Of a stretch of 64,000 nucleotides of DNA, positions 37,966-46,593 are shown piece by piece. The notes beneath the pieces are model-generated. The model saw nothing but the letters and a program-made list of their open reading frames with translations, was not told the DNA's origin and did not search any database. This DNA is from Ramlibacter henchirensis. GTDB lineage: Bacteria; Pseudomonadota; Gammaproteobacteria; Burkholderiales; Burkholderiaceae_C. Both the position numbers and the translations under genes were made by a program. Position 1 is the first letter of the stretch, and every line of letters begins with the position of its first letter. The DNA lies in contig NZ_SMLM01000001.1 of assembly GCF_004682015.1 (NCBI RefSeq), positions 2,480,001-2,544,000 on the forward strand, given 5' to 3'.

Positions 37966-39756
37966 ATGAGCCCTAGCGCCCGACCGAAGCCCTCCGCTCG
38001 CACCGAATTCCACGGTCCGCTGGACTGGCGCAGCATGGTCGAGTGGCTGAGCGAGGACGGCGTCATCTCGGGCGAGGAAGCCGCCCGCACCATCGCCCGC
38101 TGCTCGCAGGCCGAGAGCTCGCAGCATCCGCTCGTGCGCCTCGCGGCCGTGTCGATGACGAGGGCCAGCGACGGCAAGCCGCTGGACATCGAGGCGCTCA
38201 CGCAATACCTCGCCCAGCGCGCCGGCATGGAATACCTGCGCATCGACCCGCTCAAGGTGGACGTCGGCCGCGTCTCCGACACGATGAGCGCGGGCTACGC
38301 GGAGCGGCACCGCGTGCTCCCGGTGCAGGTGACGGGTTCCGAGGTGGTGGTCGCCACGGCCGAACCCTTCACCACCGACTGGGTCGCCGAGGTCGAGCGG
38401 CAGGCCAAGCGCGCGGTGCGTCGCGTGGTGGCCAACCCGCAGGACATCCATCGCTACACGGCGGAGTTCTTCGCGCTGGCCAAGTCGGTGCGCGCGGCGC
38501 AGCGTACCGGAGGCGGCAGCGGCGCCGCGAGCTTCGAGCAGCTGGTGGAGCTGGGGCGCAGCAACAAGCAGCTGGACGCCAACGACCAGGGCGTGGTGCA
38601 GGTCGTCGACTGGCTGTGGCAATACGCCTTCGACCAGCGCGCGAGCGACATCCACCTGGAGCCGCGGCGGGAGCAGGGGGTGATCCGGTTCCGCATCGAC
38701 GGCGTGCTGCACCCGGTCTACCAGATGCCGATGGGCGTGCTCAACGCCATGACGGCGCGCATCAAGCTGCTCGGCCGCATGGACGTGGTGGAGAAGCGCC
38801 GCCCGCAGGACGGCCGCATCAAGACGCGCAACCCGCGCGGTGACGAGGTGGAGATGCGCCTGTCGACGCTGCCCACCGCCTTCGGCGAGAAGATGGTGAT
38901 GCGCATCTTCGATCCCGACACCGCCGTCAAGGACCTCGACGCGCTCGGCTTCACCCAGCACGACGCGCAGCGCTGGGAGGCGCTGGTGCGCCGGCCGCAC
39001 GGGATCATCCTGGTGACCGGCCCGACCGGTTCGGGCAAGACGACGACGCTCTACTCCACGCTCAAGCGCGTGGCCACCGAGGAGGTCAACGTCAGCACGG
39101 TGGAGGACCCGATCGAGATGATCGAGCCCGCCTTCAACCAGACGCAGGTGCAGACGCAGCTGGACTTCGGCTTCTCGGAAGGCCTGCGCGCGCTGATGCG
39201 GCAGGACCCGGACATCATCATGGTGGGCGAGATCCGCGACATCCAGACGGCCGAGATGGCGGTGCAGGCCGCGCTCACCGGCCACCTGGTGTTCTCGACC
39301 TTGCACACCAACGACGCGCCCTCGGCCATCTCCCGCCTGATGGAACTCGGCGTCCCCGCGTATCTGATCAACGCCACCGTGCTGGGCGTGCTGGCCCAGC
39401 GGCTGGTGCGCACGCTGTGCAGGCAATGCCGCCAGCCCGACAGCGCCTCCAGCCGGGAAGCGGTGGAGGAGGTGGTCCGTCCCTGGAAGCTCACCGGCGG
39501 CTGGCGGCCCTACCGCCCGGTGGGCTGCGTGGACTGCCGCATGACGGGATTCATGGGACGCATGGGCCTGTACGAACTGCTGACCGTCGGCGAAGGCTTC
39601 AAGGACAAGGTGTCACGCGAGCCTTCCATGGAGGCCCTGCGCCGGCAGGGCATCCAGGACGGGATGCGTCCGCTGCGCCTGGCCGGCGCGCTGCGGGTCG
39701 CGGAGGGCCTCACCACCCTGGAAGAGGTGCTGACCGCCACGCCCCCGCTGGACTGA
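37966..39756 (+). CDS. GspE/PulE/PilB-family secretion ATPase
   Basis: A 596-residue AAA-type hexameric ATPase that powers pseudopilus or pilus assembly. N-terminal GspE domains (residues about 30-165) precede the ATPase core with SDIHLEPR, Walker A GPTGSGKTTT at 352-361, the Asp box STVEDPIEM, Walker B DPDIIMVGEIRD and the His box STLHTND. A tetracysteine zinc element (CRQCRQ and CVDC) lies near the C-terminus. No other type II secretion or type IV pilus genes are nearby, so its partners must be elsewhere. The start is eight bases after the previous gene. Confidence 0.93.
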   Translation: MSPSARPKPSARTEFHGPLDWRSMVEWLSEDGVISGEEAARTIARCSQAESSQHPLVRLAAVSMTRASDGKPLDIEALTQYLAQRAGMEYLRIDPLKVDVGRVSDTMSAGYAERHRVLPVQVTGSEVVVATAEPFTTDWVAEVERQAKRAVRRVVANPQDIHRYTAEFFALAKSVRAAQRTGGGSGAASFEQLVELGRSNKQLDANDQGVVQVVDWLWQYAFDQRASDIHLEPRREQGVIRFRIDGVLHPVYQMPMGVLNAMTARIKLLGRMDVVEKRRPQDGRIKTRNPRGDEVEMRLSTLPTAFGEKMVMRIFDPDTAVKDLDALGFTQHDAQRWEALVRRPHGIILVTGPTGSGKTTTLYSTLKRVATEEVNVSTVEDPIEMIEPAFNQTQVQTQLDFGFSEGLRALMRQDPDIIMVGEIRDIQTAEMAVQAALTGHLVFSTLHTNDAPSAISRLMELGVPAYLINATVLGVLAQRLVRTLCRQCRQPDSASSREAVEEVVRPWKLTGGWRPYRPVGCVDCRMTGFMGRMGLYELLTVGEGFKDKVSREPSMEALRRQGIQDGMRPLRLAGALRVAEGLTTLEEVLTATPPLD

Positions 39757-39874
39757 GCCGTCCACCCGCCGGGCTGCGGCTGGGTCAAGTGTGTATAGGT
39801 GTAATCCACAACGAAGCAGGGACTGGCGGTCGGGACAATCCAGCCCTTTGGCATCGCCTTTCAGGAGAAGAAAC

Positions 39875-40363
39875 TTGAGAATCAAGAGCCAGAAAGACTT
39901 CGTGGCCGGCCTGATGTTCGCGATCGTGGGCGCCGGCTTCGCACTCGGAGCGACCAACTACACCATCGGCGAAGGCGCCCGCATGGGCCCCGGCTACTTC
40001 CCCCTCATGCTGGGCATCCTGCTGGCCATCATCGGGGCGATCGTGGTCTTCGAGTCCCTCGTCGTCGAGACCGAGGACGGGGAGAAGATCGGCAGCATCG
40101 CCTGGAAGCCGCTGCTGTTCATCATTGGCTCGAACATCGTCTTCGGCATTTGCATCGGCGGCCTTCCCAAGCTCGGCATCCCCTCGCTCGGCCTGATCGT
40201 GGGCATCTACGCCCTGACGTTCATCGCCAGCATGGCGGGCGAGGAGCACAAGGCCAAGGAAGTGATCGTGCTTGCCACCGTGCTCGCCATCCTCAGCTAC
40301 GTCGCCTTCATCGTGCTGCTGAACCTGCAGTTCCCGGTGTGGCCCGCCTTCCTGACACGTTGA
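39875..40363 (+). CDS. Tripartite tricarboxylate transporter small subunit TctB
   Basis: A 162-residue membrane protein with four hydrophobic segments (near residues 10-30, 43-62, 75-95 and 100-160) and the family start KSQKDFVAGLMFAIVGAGFA. TctB is the small membrane subunit of TTT transporters, which use a periplasmic binding protein to import carboxylates. It starts at TTG, supported by AGGAG seven bases upstream. tctA follows after 13 bases; no tctC-type binding protein is adjacent. Confidence 0.9.
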   Translation: MRIKSQKDFVAGLMFAIVGAGFALGATNYTIGEGARMGPGYFPLMLGILLAIIGAIVVFESLVVETEDGEKIGSIAWKPLLFIIGSNIVFGICIGGLPKLGIPSLGLIVGIYALTFIASMAGEEHKAKEVIVLATVLAILSYVAFIVLLNLQFPVWPAFLTR

Positions 40364-40376
40364 TAGGACGCCCGCC

Positions 40377-41894
40377 ATGGATCTCCTGACCAATCTCGCG
40401 CTGGGCTTCGGCGTCGCCTTCACGCCCATCAACCTGCTGTATTGCTTCATCGGCGTCGTGCTGGGCACCGCCATCGGCGTGCTGCCCGGCATCGGCCCGG
40501 TGGCCACCATCGCGATGCTGCTGCCGGCCACCTACGCGCTGCCGCCGGTGTCGGCGCTGATCATGCTGGCCGGCATCTATTACGGCGCGGCCTACGGCGG
40601 CTCCACCACCGCCATCTTGGTCAACCTGCCGGGCGAATCGTCCTCGGTGGTCACGATCATCGACGGCTACCAGATGGCGCGCCAGGGCCGCGCCGGGCCG
40701 GCGCTCGCGGCCGCCGGCATCGGCTCGTTCTTCGCCGGCTCGGTCGCCACGCTCATCCTGGCGGCCTTCGCCGCACCGCTGACCGAGGTCGCCTTCAAGT
40801 TCGGCCCCGCCGAATACTTCTCGCTGATGGTGCTGGGCCTGATCGGCGCGGTGGTGCTGGCGTCCGGCTCGCTGATCAAGGCGGTCGCCATGATCCTGCT
40901 GGGCCTGCTGCTGGGCCTGATCGGCACGGACGTGAACTCCGGCGTGGCGCGCTATTCCTTCGACATCCCGGAACTGACCGACGGCCTGGGCTTCATCGTG
41001 ATCGCCATGGGCGTGTTCGGCTACGGGGAGATCATCTCCAACCTGGGCAAGCATGCCGACGAGCGCCAGGTCTTCACGGCCAAGGTGAGTGGCCTGTTCC
41101 CGACAAAGGAGGACTTCAAGCGCATGGCGCCCGCGATCCTGCGCGGCACCGCGCTGGGGTCCATGCTGGGCATCCTGCCCGGCGGCGGCGCGCTGCTGTC
41201 GGCCTTCGCGGCGTACACGATCGAGAAGAAGACCAAGCTCAAGCCGGGCGAGCTGCCGTTCGGCCGGGGCAACATCCGCGGCGTGGCGGCGCCCGAGGCG
41301 GCCAACAACGCCGGTTCGCAGACTTCGTTCATCCCGCTGCTCACGCTGGGCATCCCGCCCAACGCCGTGATGGCGCTGATGGTCGGCGCCATGACCATCC
41401 ACAACATCCAGCCGGGGCCGCAGGTGATGACCAGCAACCCGCAGCTGTTCTGGGGCCTGATCGCCTCGATGTGGATCGGCAACGCCATGCTGGTGATCCT
41501 GAACCTGCCGCTGATCGGCATCTGGATCAAGCTGCTGACGGTGCCCTACCGCTGGCTGTTCCCGTCGATCGTGCTGTTCTGCGCCATCGGCGTCTACTCC
41601 ACGAACAACAACACCTGGGACATCTGGATGGTGGCGATCTTCGGCGTGATCGGCTACCTCTTCATCAAGCTCGGCGCCGAGCCGGCGCCCCTGCTGCTGG
41701 GCTTCATCCTGGGCCCGATGATGGAGGAGAACCTGCGCCGCGCGCTGCTGCTCTCGCGGGGCGACTGGTCGGTGTTCGTCAGCCGCCCGCTCTCGGCCGG
41801 CCTGCTGGGCGCCGCCCTGCTGCTGCTGATCATCGTGCTGCTGCCCTCGGTCAAGAAGCAGCGCGAGGACGTGTTCCACGAGGAAGAGGCCTGA
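40377..41894 (+). CDS. Tripartite tricarboxylate transporter large subunit TctA
   Basis: The 505-residue, polytopic (about 11-12 segments) subunit of a TTT transporter. It contains the conserved N-terminal GVLPGIGPVATIAMLLP and AYGGSTTAILVNLPGE motifs and the mirror motif GILPGGGALLSAFAAYTIEK in the second half, reflecting the internal duplication of the family. The substrate cannot be read from the sequence; citrate-like or other carboxylates are usual. It is the last gene of the run started at tatD. Confidence 0.94.
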   Translation: MDLLTNLALGFGVAFTPINLLYCFIGVVLGTAIGVLPGIGPVATIAMLLPATYALPPVSALIMLAGIYYGAAYGGSTTAILVNLPGESSSVVTIIDGYQMARQGRAGPALAAAGIGSFFAGSVATLILAAFAAPLTEVAFKFGPAEYFSLMVLGLIGAVVLASGSLIKAVAMILLGLLLGLIGTDVNSGVARYSFDIPELTDGLGFIVIAMGVFGYGEIISNLGKHADERQVFTAKVSGLFPTKEDFKRMAPAILRGTALGSMLGILPGGGALLSAFAAYTIEKKTKLKPGELPFGRGNIRGVAAPEAANNAGSQTSFIPLLTLGIPPNAVMALMVGAMTIHNIQPGPQVMTSNPQLFWGLIASMWIGNAMLVILNLPLIGIWIKLLTVPYRWLFPSIVLFCAIGVYSTNNNTWDIWMVAIFGVIGYLFIKLGAEPAPLLLGFILGPMMEENLRRALLLSRGDWSVFVSRPLSAGLLGAALLLLIIVLLPSVKKQREDVFHEEEA

Positions 41895-41904
41895 GCGGCG
41901 CTCA

Positions 41905-41932
41905 CCTGAAAACACTTCGTGTTTTCCAGGTG
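41905..41932 (+). terminator. Hairpin after tctA
   Basis: ACCTG plus AAAACAC on the left (41905-41916) pair with GTGTTTT and CAGGT on the right (41920-41932), with one bulged C and a three-base loop. It lies ten bases after the tctA stop. No strong T-run follows, so it may be a weak or Rho-assisted terminator. The rest of the gap to 42059 shows nothing else. Confidence 0.5.
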
Positions 41933-42059
41933 GTTCTGAACAGTTGATGATGGACCGGCGAAGCCGGATCCGTCATCAAGAGGTGTCCGCGCTGCATGTT
42001 TTTCCGCGCGGACCGTTCGACCTGAGGTCGTGGTAGGCGGCCCGCACGATCCGCCACCG

Positions 42060-42989
42060 ATGCGCACCAACACCGGCCTTGAAAGCCCGGCGTCCGCGGC
42101 TTCTGCACCGCGTCTCCTGCCAGGGCTGGCCTTTGCCGTCGCCGGCGCCATCACGTTCAGCGGCAAGGCCATCATCGTCAAGCTCGCCTACCGCTACGGG
42201 GTGGATGCGGTCACGCTGATCATGCTGCGCATGCTGTTCGCGCTGCCGTTCTTCGCGGCGATGGCGTGGTGGGCCAGCCGCGGCAGGCCGCGCCTGCAGC
42301 CGCGCGACTGGCTTGGCGTGGTGGGGCTGGGCATCAGCGGCTACTACGTCTCCAGCTTCCTCGACTTCGTCGGGCTGCAGTACGTGACGGCATCGCTGGA
42401 GCGGCTGATCCTGTACCTCACGCCGACGCTGGTGCTGCTGCTCGGCTGGCTGCTGCACCGCAAGCCGTTCACCCGCACGCAGCTGGCCGGCATGGGCATC
42501 AGCTACGCGGGCGTGCTGCTGGTGTTCGGGCACGAGCTCGGGCTGCAAGGCGAGGGCACCTTGTTCGGCGCCACCCTGATCTTCATCAGCGCCGTAACGT
42601 ACGCGATCTACCTGGTCTGCAGCGGCCAGCTGGTGCAGCGGCTTGGATCCCTGCGGCTGGTGGGGCTGGCGACATCCGTAGCGTGCCTGTGCTGCATCGT
42701 GCAATTCCTGCTGCTGCGGCCCGTCGGCGCGGCGCTTTCGGTGGCGCCGCAGGTGGTGTGGCTGTCCTTGCTCAACGCCACGCTGTGCACGGCCGTGCCT
42801 GTGCTGCTGGTGATGATGGCCATCGAACGCATCGGCCCCGCGCTGTCGGCGCAGACGGGCATGGTCGGGCCGCTGTCCACCATCGCGATGGGCGCGCTCA
42901 TCCTGGGCGAACCGTTCACGGGCTGGATCGTCGTGGGCACGGCCCTGGTGATCGCGGGCATCTTCGTCTTCACGCGCAGCGGCCGCTGA
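42060..42989 (+). CDS. DMT superfamily (EamA) transporter
   Basis: A 309-residue inner-membrane protein with ten hydrophobic segments arranged as two EamA halves (first half ending near LLLGWLLHRKPF, second with MGALILGEPFTGW). EamA proteins export amino acids or other metabolites; the substrate is unknown. I chose ATG 42060, but no good ribosome site is visible, and an in-frame GTG upstream is possible. It precedes the SDR gene by 58 bases. Confidence 0.88.
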   Translation: MRTNTGLESPASAASAPRLLPGLAFAVAGAITFSGKAIIVKLAYRYGVDAVTLIMLRMLFALPFFAAMAWWASRGRPRLQPRDWLGVVGLGISGYYVSSFLDFVGLQYVTASLERLILYLTPTLVLLLGWLLHRKPFTRTQLAGMGISYAGVLLVFGHELGLQGEGTLFGATLIFISAVTYAIYLVCSGQLVQRLGSLRLVGLATSVACLCCIVQFLLLRPVGAALSVAPQVVWLSLLNATLCTAVPVLLVMMAIERIGPALSAQTGMVGPLSTIAMGALILGEPFTGWIVVGTALVIAGIFVFTRSGR

Positions 42990-43047
42990 CGGCCGCGCCG
43001 CGCGCCGACCGTATCATCCGGCGCTTCACCGTTAGCAGGACGTCGCC

Positions 43048-43845
43048 ATGGATCTGGGCATTTCGGGCAAGTGGGCGCTGGTGTGCGGCGCCAGCAAGGG
43101 ACTGGGCTTCGGCTGCGCGCAGGCGCTTTCGCGCGAAGGCGTGAACGTGGTGATCGTCGCGCGAGGCCTGCCGGCGCTGCAGGAAGCGGCGGCGCGCCTT
43201 CAGGCCGACCCGCAGCGGCCGCAAGCCGCGAAAGTGGAATTCGTGGCGGCCGACATCACCAGCGCCGAAGGACGCGCCGCTGTGTTCACGCACCGCAAGG
43301 ACTACGACATCGTCGTGACGAATGCCGGCGGGCCTCCGCCGGGGAGCTTCCGCGACTGGGACCGCCAGGCGTGGATCGACGCGCTCGACGCCAACATGCT
43401 CACGCCCATCGAGCTGATCAAGGCCACGGTCGACGGCATGGCGGCGCGCGGCTTCGGCCGCATCGTCAACATCACTTCGAGCGCGGTGAAGGCGCCGCTG
43501 GCGCTGCTGGGCCTGTCGAACGGCGCGCGCAGCGGCCTCACGGGCTTCGTCGCGGGCGTTGCGCGCATGACGGACGTGGCATCCCGCAACGTCACCATCA
43601 ACAACCTGCTGCCCGGCCCGTTCGACACCGACCGCCTGCGCAAGACCATGACGGAGGCCGCGCGCAAGGCGGGCCAGACGCTGGAGCAGGCGATGGATGC
43701 GAGGCGAAAGCTCGGCCCCGCGCAGCGCTTCGGAACGCCCGAGGAGTTCGGCGCGATCTGCGCCTTCCTGTGCAGCCAGCACGCGGGGTACATCGTGGGG
43801 CAGAACATCCTCGCGGACGGCGGCACCTACCCCGGCACCTACTGA
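43048..43845 (+). CDS. SDR family oxidoreductase lacking the catalytic Tyr and Lys
   Basis: A 265-residue classical-length short-chain dehydrogenase fold: cofactor loop CGASKGLG at residues 13-20, NAG at 92-94, catalytic-type Ser144 in NITSS. At the expected Tyr (+13) and Lys (+17) positions it has Ser157 and Arg161 (GLSNGARSGLTG). It is therefore either an atypical oxidoreductase or a non-catalytic relative; a recognisable subgroup with this SNGARSGL motif exists. The C-terminal GQNILADGGTYPGTY is family-like. It converges on the GntR gene. Confidence 0.88.
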   Translation: MDLGISGKWALVCGASKGLGFGCAQALSREGVNVVIVARGLPALQEAAARLQADPQRPQAAKVEFVAADITSAEGRAAVFTHRKDYDIVVTNAGGPPPGSFRDWDRQAWIDALDANMLTPIELIKATVDGMAARGFGRIVNITSSAVKAPLALLGLSNGARSGLTGFVAGVARMTDVASRNVTINNLLPGPFDTDRLRKTMTEAARKAGQTLEQAMDARRKLGPAQRFGTPEEFGAICAFLCSQHAGYIVGQNILADGGTYPGTY

Positions 43846-43866
43846 GCGGACCTGGGCGGATCGCGG

Positions 43867-44595
43867 TCAGGCGGCCGCGATACCGGCGCCCGTTCCGTTG
43901 CGGCGACGCGCGGCCACGAAAGGCGAGTTGGCGGCGCTTTCAGGACTGATCGCGGCCATGTACGACTGCAGCGTGTCCTGGATGTGCAGCGCCAGGGCCT
44001 GCTGCGCCTCGGCGGGCGCTGCGTCCGCGATCAGGCGCACGATCGCGGCGTGGTTCTCCTGGCAGTGCCCGACCCGCTCGTTCTCCTCCGGCAGGCGCGC
44101 GCGCATGGCGGCGATCTTGGAGGAGATCAGCTGGTAGGCCTGCTTGAGATACGAGTTCTCGCAGTGATCGACGATGACCTGGTGGAACGACTGGTCGAGT
44201 GACGGGATCGCACGCCAGTCGCCGGCTTCGTGGGCCCGCGCCATCTGTGCCACGTTGGCCTGCAGCGCCGCAACGAGTTCGGCCCGGCGCTCGCGCATCG
44301 CGCCGGCGAGCGCCGCGACCTCCACGAACTCGCGGAAGCGGCAGATCTCCTCGACCTCGCGCGTTGAAAGCGAGAACACGAAGGTGCCGCGCTGCGGCTG
44401 GATGTCGATCAGGCCGTCCACGCGCAGCCGCAGCAGCGCCTCCCGCACGGGCGTCTTACTGATGCCGAGTTGCGCGGCGAGCGAAGCCTCGGAGAGCTGC
44501 TCGCCCAGCCCGATCTGGCCGCTCACGATGAGCTGCCGGATGCTGTCGTGAGCAAGGTCCGTCAGGGACTTGGGGCGTTCCAGAAACCGCTGCAT
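43867..44595 (-). CDS. GntR family (FadR/FCD) transcriptional regulator
   Basis: A 242-residue regulator with an N-terminal winged helix (residues about 10-75, HTH LSEASLAAQLGISKTPVREA) and an FCD effector domain with likely metal ligands in LDQSFHQVIVDHCENSYL and ENHAAIV. FCD regulators usually respond to carboxylic or sugar acids and repress the neighbouring operon. It is divergent from the TRAP transporter gene across 137 bases, making that operon (44733-50494) its probable target. Confidence 0.93.
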   Translation of the reverse strand: MQRFLERPKSLTDLAHDSIRQLIVSGQIGLGEQLSEASLAAQLGISKTPVREALLRLRVDGLIDIQPQRGTFVFSLSTREVEEICRFREFVEVAALAGAMRERRAELVAALQANVAQMARAHEAGDWRAIPSLDQSFHQVIVDHCENSYLKQAYQLISSKIAAMRARLPEENERVGHCQENHAAIVRLIADAAPAEAQQALALHIQDTLQSYMAAISPESAANSPFVAARRRNGTGAGIAAA

Positions 44596-44732
44596 GAGAG
44601 TCGGGCGTTGATCTCCACTTGGGCTGCCGAGGATAAGGGCAGCGACACCGCTTCAGGGTTAACCAGCATCGCGAATCTGAGATATTAGATACGATACACC
44701 GCTTCCCTGCCGCACACAACTGGAGACAGCCC
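44596..44732. promoter_or_regulatory. Divergent control region between gntR and the TRAP operon
   Basis: The 137-base gap must hold both promoters. The AT-richest part (44681-44697) contains GATAT, then GATAC twice in tandem (44688-44697), a candidate operator half-site array for the GntR protein. GGAG at 44722-44725 serves the TTG start at 44733. No perfect palindrome was found. Confidence 0.35.
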
Positions 44733-45263
44733 TTGGACGCACCGGTCCTGACCGCGCCGCCGAACCGGTGGGAGCAGCGGTTCATCGCGGCCAACAAGGC
44801 GGTACTGGTGGTGCTTCTCGCACTCATGTCCGTGCTGGTGATCCTGAATGTGATCACCCGCTACGCCTTCTCCTACTCCTTCACCTGGGTGGAGGAAGTC
44901 ACCCGCTACATGATGATCTGGGCCACCTTCCTGGGAGCCGGACTGGCGCTTCGGGTCGGTGGGCACATTGCCATCGACACCCTGCCGAATGCCTTGCCGG
45001 CCGGGCCGGCCCGATGGGTGCGGTCGCTGATCGTCGCAGTGATCGCCGCATCGCTGCTGGCCGTGATCTGGCTCGGCATCGAGTACGCGGAGTTCGGCTG
45101 GGAGCAGGAGACACCGGTGCTCAACTGGTCCTTTGGCAAGGTCTACCTGGCCATTCCCGTGGGCGCCGCGCTCATGCTCGTGCACCTGTTCTTCGTCGCC
45201 CCGCGCTGGATCCGCTCCGGCGAGTGGGAGCGGATCGAAGGCTTCGACCCGCAAGCCCTTTAG
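44733..45263 (+). CDS. TRAP transporter small permease subunit (DctQ family)
   Basis: A 176-residue protein with four membrane segments and the family motif SFTWVEEVTRYMMIWATFLG near residue 52. The small subunit of TRAP transporters links the binding protein to the large permease in sodium-driven import. It starts at TTG with GGAG upstream. The large subunit (45276) and binding protein (46594) follow, a complete DctQMP set. Confidence 0.93.
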   Translation: MDAPVLTAPPNRWEQRFIAANKAVLVVLLALMSVLVILNVITRYAFSYSFTWVEEVTRYMMIWATFLGAGLALRVGGHIAIDTLPNALPAGPARWVRSLIVAVIAASLLAVIWLGIEYAEFGWEQETPVLNWSFGKVYLAIPVGAALMLVHLFFVAPRWIRSGEWERIEGFDPQAL

Positions 45264-45275
45264 GAGCGAAAGCCC

Positions 45276-46559
45276 GTGAGCGCCGTCCTGGGGGGAGTGT
45301 TCGTCGGCCTGATGGTGCTGGGTGCGCCGATCGCCTTCGCCATGCTGGTCGCCGGCTTCGTGGCCGTGTGGGTCAAGCCGGGCCTGAGTGCGCTGGTGGT
45401 GATCCAGAACCTGTTCAGCGGACTGGACAGCTTCCCGCTGATGGCCATCCCGTTCTTCATCCTGGCGGCGGAGCTGATGTCGGGCGGCGCTCTCACCGAC
45501 GTGCTGCTGCACTTCGCGGCGCGCCTGGTGGGGCGGCACCGGGGCGGCCTCGGCCACGCCAACATCCTGACCCTCACCTTCTTTTCGGGCATCAGCGGCT
45601 CGGCGCTGGCCGATGCGGCCGGCCCCGGCGCGATGCTGATCCGGATGATGAAGAAGGCCGGCTACAGCGACGCGTACGCGGCGGCGCTCACCGCATCGAC
45701 CGCCATCGTCGGCCCGATCATCCCGCCCTCGATCATCATGATCATCTACGCCCTGACGGACAACAGCGTCACCGTCACGGGCCTGTTCCTCGCGGGCATC
45801 GTCCCCGGCGTGTTGATCGCACTCTCGCTCGCCGTGGTGAACCACATCGTCAGTGCGAAGCGCAACTACCGCAGCGCGCCCGAGGAGACGCTGCCGCTCA
45901 CCCGCCTGTTCGTGCGCGCGCTGCCCGCGCTGCTGCTGCCCTTCATCATCCTTGGCGGCATCCATTCCGGCGTCTTCACGCCCACGGAAGCTTCGGCCGC
46001 CGCCGTGCTGTACGCGTTGCTGGTCGGCCGTTTCGTGTACGGCACGCTGCAGTGGAGCATGCTGCCCGCCATCCTGTTCCGCACCGCGCTGATGACGTCG
46101 TCCGTGCTCTTCATCGTCGCCACCTCGGCGGTGTTCGCCTGGGTGCTGACGGTGGGGCAGATCCCGCAGACGGTGGCCGGCTGGATCGCAGGCATGCAGC
46201 TCTCGCCCACCATGCTGCTGCTCGCGATCAACGTGCTGCTGCTGGTCGTCGGCATCTTCATCGAGCCCCTGCCCGGCGTGATGATCATGGTGCCGATCCT
46301 CGCGCCGCTGGCCGACGCGGCCGGCCTGAATCCGCTGCACTTCGCGATCGTGGTGATCGTCAACCTGACCTTGGGGATGATCACGCCGCCCGTGGGCGGG
46401 CTGCTCTTCGTCACCTCCATCGTCTCGGGCGTCCAGATGGGCCCGATGGTTCGCGAGGCGCGGCCCATGCTGGTCGCACTGTTGATCGTGCTGGCGCTTC
46501 TCACTTTCTTCCCCGTGCTGTCGACCTGGCTGCCGGGCCTGCTGGGCTACAGGAACTGA
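45276..46559 (+). CDS. TRAP transporter large permease subunit (DctM family)
   Basis: A 427-residue, polytopic protein of about 12 membrane segments; the channel-forming subunit of the TRAP importer. Family motifs include PFFILAAELMSGG, FFSGISGSALADAAGPG and PPSIIMIIYA in the first half and TPPVGGLLFVTS in the second. It starts at GTG with AGGAG ten bases upstream, 12 bases after the small subunit. Confidence 0.95.
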   Translation: MSAVLGGVFVGLMVLGAPIAFAMLVAGFVAVWVKPGLSALVVIQNLFSGLDSFPLMAIPFFILAAELMSGGALTDVLLHFAARLVGRHRGGLGHANILTLTFFSGISGSALADAAGPGAMLIRMMKKAGYSDAYAAALTASTAIVGPIIPPSIIMIIYALTDNSVTVTGLFLAGIVPGVLIALSLAVVNHIVSAKRNYRSAPEETLPLTRLFVRALPALLLPFIILGGIHSGVFTPTEASAAAVLYALLVGRFVYGTLQWSMLPAILFRTALMTSSVLFIVATSAVFAWVLTVGQIPQTVAGWIAGMQLSPTMLLLAINVLLLVVGIFIEPLPGVMIMVPILAPLADAAGLNPLHFAIVVIVNLTLGMITPPVGGLLFVTSIVSGVQMGPMVREARPMLVALLIVLALLTFFPVLSTWLPGLLGYRN

Positions 46560-46593
46560 GCCCGTCCACGTTTTTTTCGAAGGAGACCCCACC

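Noticed and set aside
46567..46579. T-run after the TRAP large permease considered as a terminator
   Set aside because: No hairpin precedes the T-run, and the next gene of the same operon starts within 20 bases with a good ribosome site.
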